A stretch of 64,000 bases of DNA from Ahaetulla prasina (GCF_028640845.1 NC_080548.1:6628314-6692313); one strand, 5' to 3'. Numbered from the stretch's first letter, positions 21,626 through 32,242 are shown. Program-made: numbers and translations. Notes: generated by a model not told the origin, from the sequence alone.

Positions 21626-21765
21626 TACAGATAGTCCTCAAGTTACAACCATTTGCTTGCTGACTGATTAAAAAATAAGTGACGATCAGTCCTTACACTT
21701 AGGACCACTGCAGCATCCCATGGTCATGTGATCAGAATTTGGGTACCTACTTATGACGATAACCC
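21626..21765 (+). mobile_element. TACAGGTAGTCCTC-type repeat, partial
   Basis: It starts TACAGATAGTCCTCAAGTTACAACC and has TCATGTGATCA inside, as do the copies at 41051, 46312 and 55287. The fuller copy at 55 kb ends GACTACCTGTA, so the family has inverted termini. It is probably a non-autonomous DNA transposon; the superfamily was not resolved. Confidence 0.55.
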
Positions 21766-22073
21766 TAACCTTCCTAACTGGCTTCCAGCTGTATCACTTA
21801 TTATTGATATTTCTGTTATTCCATTGTCCCGTTGTTGTTTTTTAAAATGTTCCAAAGACACTATATTTTGATTCAATTCATATTTTATATATTGTTTTAA
21901 TTCCTTGGAGGCTTTTTCTATTCCCCCCCCTTTTTTTGGAAGTTCCCTAGAGTCAAGCTTGCATACTGGGTGACCATACAAACCTAAGCAATGGACTGAA
22001 CTGTGAGACACCCAGAGTCGGTTGCTGAGATTGGCAGCTGCAGAAATCAAATAAATAAACAAACAAAAAATAC
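21766..22073. other. Unassigned spacer
   Basis: Nothing was recognised. A C/T homopolymer junction lies at about 21924-21938. Confidence 0.4.
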
Positions 22074-22089
22074 ATGCAAGAAAACTTTT

Positions 22090-22330
22090 ACTTATTGCTT
22101 GTATGTACACTGAGAGCTTATGCACCGGAGACAAATTTCTTGTGTGTCCATTCACATTTGGCCAATAAAGAATTCTATTCTATTCTATTCTATTCCTATT
22201 CCTATTCCTATTCCTATTCCATACTTCTAATCCCATCCTATCCCAATCCAATCCTCTCCTCTCCTCTCCTCTCCTCTCCTCTCCTCTCCTCTCCTCTCCT
22301 CTCCTCTCCTCTCCTCTCCTCTCCTCCCCT
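22090..22330 (+). mobile_element. CR1/L3 LINE tail only, followed by a compound microsatellite
   Basis: About 80 bp of the LINE 3' end (GTACACTGAGAGC..GACAAATTTCTTGTGTGTCC..TTGGCCAATAAAG) is followed by TTCTA units, then TTCCTA units, then about 15 CTCCT units ending near 22326. The LINE is almost completely truncated, but its tail still starts a long array. Confidence 0.9.
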
Positions 22331-23170
22331 CTAGTTCAGCACTTGTTTTCACAATGGCCAACTAACTGTTCAAGGAAGGCCACTGACCTTCCAATAGATG
22401 GCCTTCAGAATCAGTCCCATTAACATCAATGCTAATAACTACAGATCCCCATGACACCTCCCACTTCCATGAAAAATCCCAAGGAAAGACTTCAAGAGGC
22501 AGCTTCTCCTGTTCTTCTGTCTGCTTCTCCTCCCTATCTGCCCACTCTCCCAAGATAGGGAAGTGTGGACAGATAAGGGAGCTTTACAGTAATAATAAGT
22601 TGTGGGAACAGATAATGCCAGTATTCCCTCCCTCTACCATCTCCTAAAATAAATACTGTCATACAAAATAACAGGAATAACAGAATATAACAGAGAAGTA
22701 AGAACAAAACCCAAAACAAAATAAATTTTCATGCAGCATTAATTAAGGGTAAAAAAAATTGTTGAAAACTTATGAATCTGCAAAGGCCACCAAGATACTT
22801 TATGCTTTTTACTGGAAATTCTATCACAACAGCTTAAACTATAGAATTAAACTATTTCCTACAAGTCCAATGTTAGTTTCAGTTTAACCTGGGAAGTGTT
22901 ATAAAGTACAGTTTGTTGCATGGATACTGATACATCCAAGACATGAGTCATTTTAAGGCTTCTAGATTCTTTAATTATGATGGTTCATTTCTATTACGTA
23001 GATCTCTTAATCAGCCTAAAATCCAATTTTAATAAATACAACAATTTAAAAGTGTTAAACTGTCACAAAATTATATTTGTTCTAATCCAAGCTGATTAAC
23101 TTTAAGCCTTTTATTGAGAAGTTTCTTTCAACATAAGAAATGTGCACTGTTTTTTAAAGTTTAATCTTAT
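22331..23170. other. Unassigned spacer
   Basis: No gene or repeat was recognised. Confidence 0.45.
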
Positions 23171-23690
23171 ATTTCTAGACCGGGATGCCCTATGCACGGT
23201 CACTCACGCCCTCGTGACGTCTCGTCTGGATTACTGCAATGCTCTCTACATGGGGCTCCCCTTGAGGGGCACCCGGAGGCTTCAGTTAGTTCAGAATGCG
23301 GCTGCGCGGGTGATAGAGGGAGCCCCTCATGGCTCCCATGTGACACCTCTCCTGCGCAGACTGCACTGGCTACCTGTGGCCTTCCGGGTGCGCTTTAAGG
23401 TTCTGGTAACTATCTTTAAAGCGCTCCATGGCATAGGGCCGGGCTATTTACGGGACCGCCTGCTGCTACTGAATACCTCTCACCGACCCGTGCGCTCTCA
23501 CAGAGAGGGACTCCTCAGGGTGCCGTCTGCTAGACAGTGTCGTTTGGCGACACCCAGGGGAAGGGCCTTCTCTGTGGGGGCTCCCACCCTCTGGAACGAA
23601 CTCCCCCCAGGACTTCGTCAACTTCCGGACCTCCAAACCTTCCGCCGCGAGTTTAAAACATATCTATTCATCTGCGTAGGACTGGATTAG
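23171..23690 (+). pseudogene. L2 ORF2 C-terminal fragment
   Basis: The open frame encodes DRDALCTVTHALVTSRLDYCNALYMGLP.. through LWNELPPGLRQLP and FRREFKTYLF, followed by a natural stop. Only the C-terminal domain after the RT is present, with no catalytic residues. The ATG at 23142 lies in flanking DNA and is not the element's start. Confidence 0.8.
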
Positions 23691-23890
23691 ATTTTAAATT
23701 TATACGGGTTTTAATGGGTTTTATTATTTATATTGTTCTTTTTTAACTATTTGGCTGTGTAGAATAAGTTTTTTAATTGATATTTTATTCTGTATTTATA
23801 TGTACCTTTTTATTTGCCTGTGAACCGCCCTGAGTCCCTAGGGAGATAGGGCGGTATACAAATATGATAAATAAATAAATAAAATAAATA
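23171..23890 (+). mobile_element. L2 LINE 3' end
   Basis: It starts CTAGACCGGGATGCCC and ends with the CGCCCTGAGTCCCTAGGG..GGGCGGTATAC terminus and an (AAAT)n tail. It is close in sequence to the L2 copies at 10 and 43 kb. Confidence 0.8.
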
Positions 23891-23969
23891 AATATATTAC
23901 TATGCAAACCTTTTCAGGTAGTATTTATATTCTGTCATTTCTATTTTCTTGTTCTATGTTTCTTTTAAA

Positions 23970-24410
23970 ATATTAATTGATTATGTACCACCAAGTCATT
24001 TTTGACTCTTAGCGACCTCATAGCTTAATTTTTTTTGTCATGACACTCTGTCTCTAACCTGGTCCTTCAGGTCATCCAACTTCACCCCATCGTCACTAAT
24101 TGAATCAATCCATCTTGCTGCTGGTTGTTCTCTTCTCCTCTTCCACTTTTCCCAACATCAGATCCTTCTCCTGAGAGTTCATTTGATTATGTGTCATCGA
24201 GTTGATACTGACTCCTAGCAGTCACATAAATAGAAAGGAACAGAACTTCCTTTCTCCAGAAGATTCTGTTCCCAGTCTGGTCCTTCAGGTCTTCCATAGT
24301 GCCTCCATCACCACTGTAATTGGTTCCACCTTGGTGCTGATTGTCATCTTCTTCTCTTTCCTTCCACCTTTCCTAGCTTGCAATGGAGGTTCTGACAAAT
24401 CCTTATATAT
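23970..24410 (-). pseudogene. Two tandem RTE-like ORF-end relics, minus strand
   Basis: Two blocks (about 23970-24175 and 24180-24400) share TTGATTATGTgCATCGAGTTG-like ends, CTGGTCCTTCAGGTC and TTCTCTTCTCC-type segments. The minus-strand reading MLGKVEEEKR..DDLKDQVRDR..VAKSQK resembles the last part of Bov-B/RTE ORFs. They may also be SINEs carrying an RTE 3' end. Strong divergence limits the call. Confidence 0.45.
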
Positions 24411-25968
24411 TTGATAGTTCTGTAAAACTAGAGGAATTTCCTCATCATTGGAGCTATCATACAATATGAACACCCCCATGGTGCCATGGAGACTGTAACA
24501 CTGGAGATTTTCAAACAAAGATTAACACCAAATGTGCACCCAAATGTATACTAAGTGCATGCATTTTTTTTAAAGGATCAAGTTCTACAAACAACCTATT
24601 CATAAAAATTTGAATCAGAGAGAAATCTCAGTTTATACTTCTGTGTGTTTTGGTAGAAGAACCCTGCTGAAGGATGTGGTCAAAAAAGGCAAAATGATAG
24701 CAATAACACCATCCTGGCTACTGATTTAGATGCAAATACCCAACTGCACTCACAAGAGTTCAGTATTCTCAGGAAATTTGCAAATCTATAGCAAAGGCAA
24801 TGGGCTCTCTTCTTCTCCAGATTGCCTAATTTGTGTCAGTTCATTGTAGATTCAGTGGTCACAATTCTCCCCTGTGCCTATGGGCATCTGCTGATGTGGA
24901 GAGTGATGGCACAATCACATTCCATGATTTGCAGCATTTGAGGGTCAGGAAACATATGATGTCATTTTGCCTTCTACTGGATATCTGGGGCCATGTCTTG
25001 TTGGTCTCATGACTATGTTACTGTGATGCCCATCAATGTTTTTTGGCATATGTTCGAAGGGATACCACTTGGCTGATCCTCTGCAGTACTAAATCCGCTG
25101 CATGTAACCTGCAGGAATTGTAACCTGTCTGTAATTAATATTGGAAGCAGACAGAAAAACAAAGAGTGGCAGGTTTAATTTACTTCTGGCCTCCTCCAGC
25201 GCAGCGGAGTACTAAAATAAAAGATTTCAGTCATGATTCATTGGCTGACGAGTCTGTGCTGGTTATTTGGTGGGTCTCTGGAACCTTCTGATAAGCTTCC
25301 TTTGATCTCCTTCCTCCAGTGTTGCCCACCTGCCTTCTTGATATTCACTGTGAGAACTTTCTTGAAAGGCTCCTCTGGAAAGAGACAGTCCAGGTCCAGC
25401 CTGCCTCAGATGTCTGCAGGAGATGGCAATTCCTACAGAAAATTTATAAAGTAAGTTATAAAGTAGAAGGTTTTGTTTAGATAAAGTAAAAAGTGGGATG
25501 ACTTGTCATGTTGGCTTCCATTTAGACCTTATTACCCCTTCTTTACCCTTGGACTTGTTCACACTTAAGCTTGTGGGGAACAACTGTGTTTTATGTAGGG
25601 CTTTAATTTTTTGCATTTGTCACTGATCCTTTGGAATATTAATTACAAACTGGGTTCTCTTCATTATTTACTTTCTGTCTGCAGCAGAAGGAACTTTTCC
25701 TTCAACAAAAGGAATTTGGTTTTTACTGTCCCAGTAGCTTAGTTCTCATCTTGTCATCACTCCCAAACAACTCCGGTTATCCCAGAGCATTTTGGAAAAC
25801 AATAGTCATGTCTATCAATAGGGGGACTTAAAAGACTTTTTAAAGTCGAACTTGGCTCACAATGATGTGATCAATTTTCTTGAGAACAATTCAGAAGTTG
25901 TTAGCCATTATTCCCCCCCCCCCCGAATATGACTTTTGTCAAGGTTGAACCACTTTTGAAATGTTTAG
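24411..25968. other. Unassigned, apparently single-copy sequence
   Basis: No gene, RNA or repeat was recognised, apart from a C-run at about 25913-25924. Confidence 0.45.
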
Positions 25969-26023
25969 GTCTTATCCAGAGGTAGGCTGCACTTTCTTTA
26001 ACAAAGGGTTCACTGGTTGTGAG

Positions 26024-26211
26024 TGTAATGTATTTTGAACTTTGAGAAGGAATTTTGGGTGGGAAAATTGCACGTTGCTGATTGGTTGAAGCCTCAACCA
26101 AAAGAGTATTTAAAGAGGGGTTTTTGCTGGTTGTGTTTGGTGGGGTCACAATAAACTAAAGAGCTGTTGTCACTCACTGGTCTCCTGCCTCTTCATTGCC
26201 CAAACTTAACA
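26024..26211 (+). repeat. 5' LTR of Gypsy 2
   Basis: It starts TGTAATG and ends ACTTAACA. Promoter elements are GATTGGTTG (inverted CCAAT) near 26080 and TATTTAAAG near 26108; AATAAA is at 26150-26155. It is 188 bp. Confidence 0.95.
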
Positions 26212-26212
26212 T

Positions 26213-26230
26213 TGGCGACGAAGGTGGGAT
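26213..26230 (+). promoter_or_regulatory. Primer-binding site of Gypsy 2
   Basis: TGGCGACGAAGGTGGGA begins two bases after the LTR end. TGG followed by about 15 bases complementary to a tRNA 3' end is the usual minus-strand primer site. The tRNA was not identified. Confidence 0.75.
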
Positions 26231-26313
26231 GTTGAGGCAGTGAGATTGAAAGAAAGAGCTGAAGGAACCAGGAATTCGAAAACCCAGCCAGTTCTCGAAG
26301 GCGAAAAATAGCG

Positions 26314-27140
26314 ATGTCCAGCTACACGCCGCCAGCGCCATTCGACCCAGCCAAGGAGAAATGGGGGTTGTACATGGCTCGCTTCGAGTGTTTCCTCGAA
26401 GCAAACGAACTACAGGGAGTCTCGGACAATCGGAAGCGAGCATACTTCCTGAGCCACTGCGGTCCAGAGGTCTTCGATACGGCGGAGTCACTCTCAGAGC
26501 CAACGCCGGTACAATCGGTACCGTGGCAGACACTACAAACAACACTTCGAAAGATTACGCACCGGTACCCTCAAAGTTCGTCCAACGTTTCGAATTGAGG
26601 CAACGGGTACAGCGAGAAGGCGAATCAATAAGTGTGTACATGGCCGCATTGAGGAAAGCCGCAAACCACTGCGAGTACAGAGATTTGGAGGATTCCTTAC
26701 TCGAACAACTCATTTGTGGGGTCAGGGACATCAGACTACAAAGGCGGCTGCTGTCTAAAAGCAACCTGACTTTAGCGATAGCCCTGGACGAAGCCAGAGC
26801 TCATGAGATGTCCACCAAGGCGGCGGAGACCTTGCAAAAGCCAAGCGCAGGGTGCGGGACAAAGACTACACTCCACAGTGAGGAAGTCCAGGCCGAATCG
26901 GAAGGTGAGGAAGAGGAAGAGGTGTTCCACACCGGGAGGCTGGAGAGAGGTGACCGGGACGAATGTGTGAGTTGTGGGGGGCAACACCAACGGCAAAACT
27001 GCAGATTCAAGGACGCGGTTTGTCGGCGGTGTGAAAAAAAAGGACACATAGCTCGGGCCTGCCGAGCCCCCCAACCTTCCCGCCAAAAATTCAAACCGAC
27101 CAATCAGGCGAGCAGCAAGCGGCCGGATTGGTCCATTTAA
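26314..27140 (+). pseudogene. gag: Gypsy 2 gag, one frameshift
   Basis: It begins at ATG 26314 (MSSYTPPAPFDPAKEKW), followed by YMARFECFLEANEL and SVPWQTLQTTLRK. Near 26550-26560 a one-base change shifts the frame; the second part reads YAPVPSKFVQRFELRQRVQREGES..YMAALRKAANHC and continues to 27140. The C-terminal part has an acidic stretch (SEGEEEEEV) and two zinc knuckles, CVSCGGQHQRQNC and the canonical CRRCEKKGHIARAC. This protein assembles the virus-like particle and binds element RNA. The pol frame overlaps its end from 27128, which suggests a frameshift-type gag-pol junction. Confidence 0.88.
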
Positions 27141-29038
27141 AAGGGCGGTTAAACCAGACCACTGTGAGAGTGGGCCACGCATCGACACGACTAGAGAAGA
27201 AAATATTTACCCAAGTCTACATTGAAGGGGTGCAGTGCCCCATGGAAGTAGACACTGGGTCGTCAATCACAATTATGTCCTGGGACACCATCGTGAGAGA
27301 CTTGCCAGCGATCGCTAAATGTCAGCTACAAACCCAGAAGCTGAGAGTGCAGGACTGCCAGGGGAATCGGATCCCTGTTCGAGGAGCCACATCCGTCCAA
27401 GTCAAATATGGACAATTCACAAAGACCCTGCCGATCACCATAGTAAACAGAACTCTACCGAGTTTGCTAGGGCTGGACTGGTTCCGAGCTTTGGGCATGG
27501 GAGTGACCGGGGTCCACAGGAGCGACGTCATCCTCAGAGATGAACTACTGAAGGAGTTCGAGGACGTATTCAAGGATTGCCTGGGCAAGTACGTGGGGAC
27601 CCCTATTTCTTTCAACCTTGACCCCCAAGTCGCCCCCATCCGGTTAAAGGCTAGGAGGGTTCCATTCGCCCTAAAGCCTAAAATTGACCGAGAATTGGAC
27701 AAGCTAGTAAGCCAGGGAATACTAGTCCCCATCGATCATGCAAAATGGGAGACACCCATAGTAACCCCAGTCAAACCGGACGGTTCGGTCCGGATTTGCG
27801 CTGACTACAAAGCAACGCTTAACAAAGCATTGCAGAAAAGTGCATACCCCATTTCAGTGGTGCAACATTTGCTACACTCATTAGGGCAAGGGCAGGTCTT
27901 CGCCAAACTCAATTTGGCCCAAGCCTACCAGCAGCTACCTGTAGATAGCAGCACAGCTGAGGCGCAGACAATTGTCACGCACCACGGGCTTTCAAATGTG
28001 CGACTCCAGTCCGGAGTTAGCGTGGCCCCAGGGCTCTTCCAGAACCTAATGGAGCGATTATTACAGGGCCTGCCAGGAGTGGTACCATACTTCGACGATG
28101 TATTGGTATCAGCTGAAAACTTAGAGGAACTCGGGGTAAAACTAAGGAAGGTGTTGGGCATTTTTAGGTCTGCGGGGCTTAAAGTTAAGCTCAACAAATG
28201 CCACATTGGGGTGAAATCTGTAGAATTCCTAGGATACCAAATAGACAGGGAAGGGATCCACCCCACGGAGAGCAAGGTACGGGCCATTAGAAAGGCCCCA
28301 GCCCCCAAAAATAAAACAGAATTACAGGCATTCTTGGGGCTTGTTAATTTCTATGCGGTATGCTTGAAGAATAAAGCAACAGTAGCCGAGCCACTACATA
28401 AGTTGCTAGCAAAGAAAGCTGTGTGGTCCTGGGGCAGAGAAGAGGCTAGGGCATTTGAGGGGGTAAAAAACCTTTTGTCCAGCGATAGCCTCCTCATCCA
28501 GTACAATGGCACGTTGCCACTAGTGCTAGTTTGCGATGCTTCACCATATGGGGTGGGGGCGGTGCTCAGCCATAGGTTACCAAATGGAACAGAAGCCCCT
28601 ATAGCGTATTATTCCCGGACGATGTCCTCTGCAGAAAGGAACTACAGCCAGTTAGATAGGGAAGCATTGGCCATAGTCTCCGGGGTTAAGAAATTCCACG
28701 AATACTTGTTCGGGCGAGATTTCGAGATAGTCACGGACCACAGACCCCTTCTAGGGCTTTTAGCGGGTGACCGCCCAACACCCGTGGCACTTTCTCCCAG
28801 GCTGACCCGATGGACTATTTTCCTAGCGGCATACTCCTACAAATTGCTCCACCGCCCAGGAAAAGACTTAGGGCATGCGGATGCTCTGAGCAGATGCCCT
28901 TTACCAGAGACAATTGAAGACCCCACCCCGGGGACACCCGTCTTACTAATTGACTCTTTGGACTCTGGCCCAGTCACATCCAAGCAGGTGGCTAGGGCAT
29001 CTTATAGAGACATTACAATACGGACTGTAATCGGTTAG
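27128..29038 (+). CDS. pol: Gypsy 2 protease, reverse transcriptase and RNase H
   Basis: The open frame has 636 codons. The aspartic protease active site DTGSS lies at residues 42-46 (MEVDTGSS). The linker SLLGLDWFRALG is near residue 113-124. RT has LNLAQAYQQLPVD and the catalytic YFDD at residues 321-324 (28088-28099). RNase H has CDASPYGVGAV (Asp at about residue 470), SQLDREALAIV and TDHRPLLGLL. The stop at 29036-29038 results from a one-base shift just before it; the integrase continues in the next frame. RT and protease motifs are intact. The first residues overlap the gag end, so translation probably started in gag and not at this ATG. Confidence 0.92.
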   Translation: MVHLKGRLNQTTVRVGHASTRLEKKIFTQVYIEGVQCPMEVDTGSSITIMSWDTIVRDLPAIAKCQLQTQKLRVQDCQGNRIPVRGATSVQVKYGQFTKTLPITIVNRTLPSLLGLDWFRALGMGVTGVHRSDVILRDELLKEFEDVFKDCLGKYVGTPISFNLDPQVAPIRLKARRVPFALKPKIDRELDKLVSQGILVPIDHAKWETPIVTPVKPDGSVRICADYKATLNKALQKSAYPISVVQHLLHSLGQGQVFAKLNLAQAYQQLPVDSSTAEAQTIVTHHGLSNVRLQSGVSVAPGLFQNLMERLLQGLPGVVPYFDDVLVSAENLEELGVKLRKVLGIFRSAGLKVKLNKCHIGVKSVEFLGYQIDREGIHPTESKVRAIRKAPAPKNKTELQAFLGLVNFYAVCLKNKATVAEPLHKLLAKKAVWSWGREEARAFEGVKNLLSSDSLLIQYNGTLPLVLVCDASPYGVGAVLSHRLPNGTEAPIAYYSRTMSSAERNYSQLDREALAIVSGVKKFHEYLFGRDFEIVTDHRPLLGLLAGDRPTPVALSPRLTRWTIFLAAYSYKLLHRPGKDLGHADALSRCPLPETIEDPTPGTPVLLIDSLDSGPVTSKQVARASYRDITIRTVIG

Positions 29039-29039
29039 G

Positions 29040-30338
29040 TGCAAAGGGGTTGGCCCGCTGCGGGCGGCGTTCAAAGACTTTGCGAAAAAACAATCAGAAC
29101 TGTCTGTTCAAGGGGGGTGTCTGTTATGGGGGGATAGGGTAGTTATCCCAGAAAAATTACGCGAAAATGTGTTGGAACTGTTGCATGTGGGCCACCCAGG
29201 GATTGTGCGGATGAAGAATTTAGCGAGGAGTTATGTATGGTGGCCCTTAATGGATAAGGACATCAGCGACAGGGTAGGGAAATGCCAATCCTGCCAAGAG
29301 TCGAGGTCGCTACCCCCTACAGCCCCAGTTAGAGAGTGGGAGAAACCCCAGGGGCCTTGGTCCAGGATTCACATAGATTTTGCGGGGCCGTTCCATGGGC
29401 AGACCTTTTTAATTGTAGTAGATGCCTACTCAAAATGGTTAGAAATAATCCTCATGAAAAGCACAATGGCCGAAGCAGTAATCACAGTCCTAAGGCATCT
29501 ATTCGTAACACACGGCCTGCCCGACACCCTAGTCTCTGACAACGGCCCGCAATTCACGGCAAACCAGTTTGAGGGGTATTTAGTGGGAGAGGGCATCAGA
29601 CATGTCCTCTCGGCACCTTTCCACCCGGCGACGAACGGACTTGCAGAACGTTTCGTTCGGAGCACCAAGGAAGCGCTATCTAGGATAAGTCCAGGCGACT
29701 GGCAAACGAAAATAGACAGTTTCCTGGCTGTCCAACATAGGACCCCTTGTGTAACAACTGGCCGCAGCCCAGTGGAACTCTTAATGGGCAGGAAACTCAG
29801 GTGCCCGCTAGACCGACTAAACCCAACTTATACCCCAGACGGGTACAAGGGTATTCAAGGAAAAACCAAGGAAATGAAGGTGGGTGACCCAGTATGGGCA
29901 CACAACTATAGTGAGGGCCCAACATGGTTAAAGGGGGAAATTCTGGGCATAAATGGACCCAAATCATACATAGTAGACATGGAGGACGGCCGGGTATGGA
30001 AACGCCACATAGACCAGTGAAGAAAATGTATACCAAACAAACTAGAAACCAAACAACCAGGCCCTGACTACCAATTGTTTGAATCTGCAGCCGACTCAAA
30101 CCCGAGGCGAGCGGAGGATTTATCTGATTCCGATGAAGTCCAGCGACGCCAACCGGTTCCTCCTGAAGGCAACAGGAACGACTCAGCCAATAATCCAGGG
30201 CCGGATGGCCTAGAGGAGGAGCTGGGAGGAACAAACAGTCCCTCCGACCAGCTCGACTCTCTCCCAGAGAATGAACTGCGCAGGTCAGAAAGAGTTAGGA
30301 GACGCCCTGTCTACCTGCGTGACTACGTAGAGAAATAG
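29040..30338 (+). pseudogene. pol: Gypsy 2 integrase and pol C-terminus, one internal stop
   Basis: The frame is open from 29040 after the shift, apart from an in-frame stop near 29120-29145 region not present in the third frame, where LLWGDRVVIPEKL reads through. Zinc-binding region: HVGHPGIVRMK..CQSCQ. Catalytic core: IDFAGPF (first Asp), VSDNGPQF (second Asp) and the Glu in LAERFVRSTKEAL. The C-terminal domain has PVWAHNYSEGPTWLKGEI and YIVDMEDGRVWKRHIDQ. A TGA at 30018-30020 cuts the frame. The same frame continues to 30338 (LRRSERVRRRPVYLRDYVEK), the usual end of this pol type. The integrase joins element DNA to the host target. Confidence 0.88.
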
Positions 30339-30373
30339 CATGTAAATATTATGTAAATAGAGGTACAAAGCGT

Positions 30374-30389
30374 TCTGGGAGGGAAGGAG
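30374..30389 (+). promoter_or_regulatory. Polypurine tract of Gypsy 2
   Basis: CTGGGAGGGAAGGAG lies directly before the 3' LTR start TGTAATG. It is the primer site for plus-strand DNA. Confidence 0.85.
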
Positions 30390-30578
30390 TGTAATGTATT
30401 TTGAACTTTGAGAGGGAATTTTGGGCGGGAAAATTGCACGTTGCTGATTGGTTGAAGCCTCTAACCAAAAGAGTATTTAAAGAGGGGTTTTTGCCGGTTG
30501 TGTTTGCTGGGGTCACAATAAACTAAAGAGCTGTTGTCACTCACTGGTCTCCTGCCTCTTCATTGCCCGAACTTAACA
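30390..30578 (+). repeat. 3' LTR of Gypsy 2
   Basis: 189 bp, differing from the 5' LTR by A/G, T/C, T/C, G/C and A/G changes and one inserted T. It is followed by the GTGAG duplication. Confidence 0.95.
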
Positions 30579-30845
30579 GTGAGCACGCACGCATGCTCAC
30601 TTCATTTGCACACGCCCCTTTGGGGAGGATGGAAATGGAGCTTCAAACAGGTTCCTAATCAGCTCAGGCAGCTCAAGTAAGAACAGCAGGGGTGTGTGGA
30701 ATGCAGCTGGGCCAGCCAAAGAGCCAGAAAGTAAGTTATAAATGGGTAGTATAGAATGGGGTGGGTGGACGGGCCCAGCCAATGATCAGAGCTAAGGGTT
30801 CTCCTGACCCTTGCGACCATGCAGCAGCCCACCACTGGTCTTATC

Positions 30846-31735
30846 ACTATTAAACTTGCCAAAGAACTGGGGCGAGGGAAAGGGAGAAAGAATGCAGCCA
30901 TGCCAGAGGCGGACTGTGAGAGCCAAAAACCCACCAAGGCCACTAATGCAGGTGTCCAATAGGAAAGTGAACAGTTCTCAAAATAAAGAACAATTCATAA
31001 TTGGAGAATCTGACTAACCAAGGGTGGGGGGAAAGGAAGCTATTGTTTAACTATGCATGCATTGCATAGGAAAACTTGGTTTTGATTCTTCAGTACCAAA
31101 ATGGCATCTCCAATAAAGTTTTTGGGATTTCAAAGTTCCTGAGAGTGGCTACTGTTCTTGGTGTCAGTGTTCCAGAAAAACCCCTCACCAAGTAAAAACT
31201 CCAAAGCACGCATCTTTCAAAGTTCTTTTACTAGGATAGGTAAACTGGCACATCTGGGAAAATCCAAATCTGAGAGATCTGGGTTTTCCCTCAGTAAAAC
31301 ACCCAAACCACCCCCTGATTCCTCTGCCGATCACATGCTCCAATCGCCAACCATCCCATCTCAATACATCACTCCGACCACTCCTTCTCCAGATGCAGGA
31401 CCGGCCTGACCTTGACCGGCAGGAAGAATGTTATTGTGTCTAATGGGTTCTTCTGCTAAATCCGCCCTCCTACTTCCCCACAAATGAGAAAGTGGCAGCA
31501 TGGAAGCTTCCGACCTAGTATGGCTTCCAAAGATGACACTTGGATTTGCTAGTTGGATGGTTGACAACTTTTATTTTGACTTCCCAGATGGCAGCTCTAT
31601 GATTGCCTAGTGAAGTTCAATTCTTAGCTTCCCCTTTTGCCCCAATATCACTTCTTAATTCAGTCCTCCAATATGAGGAGTCTATTCTCAGCAGTATGTA
31701 AAAAGTGGTAATAATATAATTCACCATATGGTAGA
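30846..31735. other. Unassigned spacer
   Basis: No gene or known repeat was recognised. Short frames lack family features. Confidence 0.4.
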
Positions 31736-31770
31736 ACCCTTGGTGCTCTCTGGGCTTGGTTGATTGCTTG

Positions 31771-31812
31771 CAGACATTTCATTACCAGATTAGGTAATAT
31801 CATCAGTGCTAG
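31771..31812 (-). ncRNA. Hammerhead-ribozyme-like core
   Basis: On the minus strand CTGATGA (31806-31800) is followed by a stem TTACC..GGTAA with a short loop, then GAAA (31780-31777). This is the conserved order CUGAUGA, stem II, GAAA. Stem III and the cleavage site were not resolved, and the base after GAAA is T, where C is usual. Confidence 0.45.
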
Positions 31813-32021
31813 TGAGTGTGGAGTTTGCTCCCTGTTTATATATAGCAGCTTGCCCTTTCAGATTGATGGGGGTATGGGTTTCTCTTTGATAGTTCCTTGA
31901 TAAGGGTATTGTTTTATGTTTGATTGTCTGCTGTTAATCCCTGCTTATTCTGGGTGTTGGCTGCAGGAAAGGAGGACATGTGGAGTCTTTGGTACCCTTT
32001 GATCTTAGTTGTTTGCTTGCA

Positions 32022-32060
32022 AACATTTCATTACCGAACTAGGTAACATCATCAGTGCAA
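32022..32060 (-). ncRNA. Hammerhead-ribozyme-like core
   Basis: The minus strand has CTGATGA at 32055-32049, stem TTACC..GGTAA, and GAAA at 32029-32026. It is 249 bp from the previous core. Confidence 0.45.
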
Positions 32061-32161
32061 GCAAAAATTGGTTTGCTCTCTATATCCACTAACTTGCCTT
32101 ACCAGTGTGGTGAGAGTGTGGTTTTCTTCTTGTAGTTCTTTGATTAGAGTATTGATTAGGG

Positions 32162-32242
32162 TTGGCTTTCTCAACCTTGGCATTTTTAAGATGTGTGGAC
32201 TTCAACTCCCAGACTTCCCTAGCCAGCATAGGAGAAACATTG
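32162..32242 (+). mobile_element. Short hAT-like MITE, 81 bp
   Basis: Starts near TTGGCTTTCTCAACCTTGG, ends GGAGAAACATTG, with ACTTCAACTCCCAGACTTCCC inside. The flanks GATTAGGG (32154-32161) and GATTAAGT (32243-32250) match at six of eight bases, a decayed duplication. It lies inside the hammerhead repeat unit. Confidence 0.6.

Larger units (their letters stand above)
26024..30578 (+). mobile_element. Ty3/Gypsy LTR retrotransposon (Gypsy 2), nearly complete
   Basis: The 4555-bp element has 188- and 189-bp LTRs that differ at five substitutions and one indel by eye. It has a GTGAG target duplication (26019-26023, 30579-30583), a primer-binding site, gag, pro-RT-RNase H, integrase and a polypurine tract, all in the expected order. 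It carries a frameshift in gag, a frameshift between RNase H and integrase, and a stop after the integrase core. It is young relative to Gypsy 1 but not coding-competent. Confidence 0.95.
25977..30837. mobile_element. Non-autonomous hAT element split by Gypsy 2
   Basis: Left end CAGAGGTAGGCTGC and right end GCAGCCCACCACTG are inverted repeats. An exact 8-bp duplication GTCTTATC lies at 25969-25976 and 30838-30845. Without the 4.56-kb Gypsy insertion the element is about 300 bp (25977-26023 plus 30584-30837). It therefore predates the Gypsy insertion. Confidence 0.85.

Noticed and set aside
21950..25460. Frames of 60-130 codons in unassigned DNA as possible small host genes
   Set aside because: No motifs, no conservation evidence, no splice-site pattern that stands out, and lengths expected by chance.
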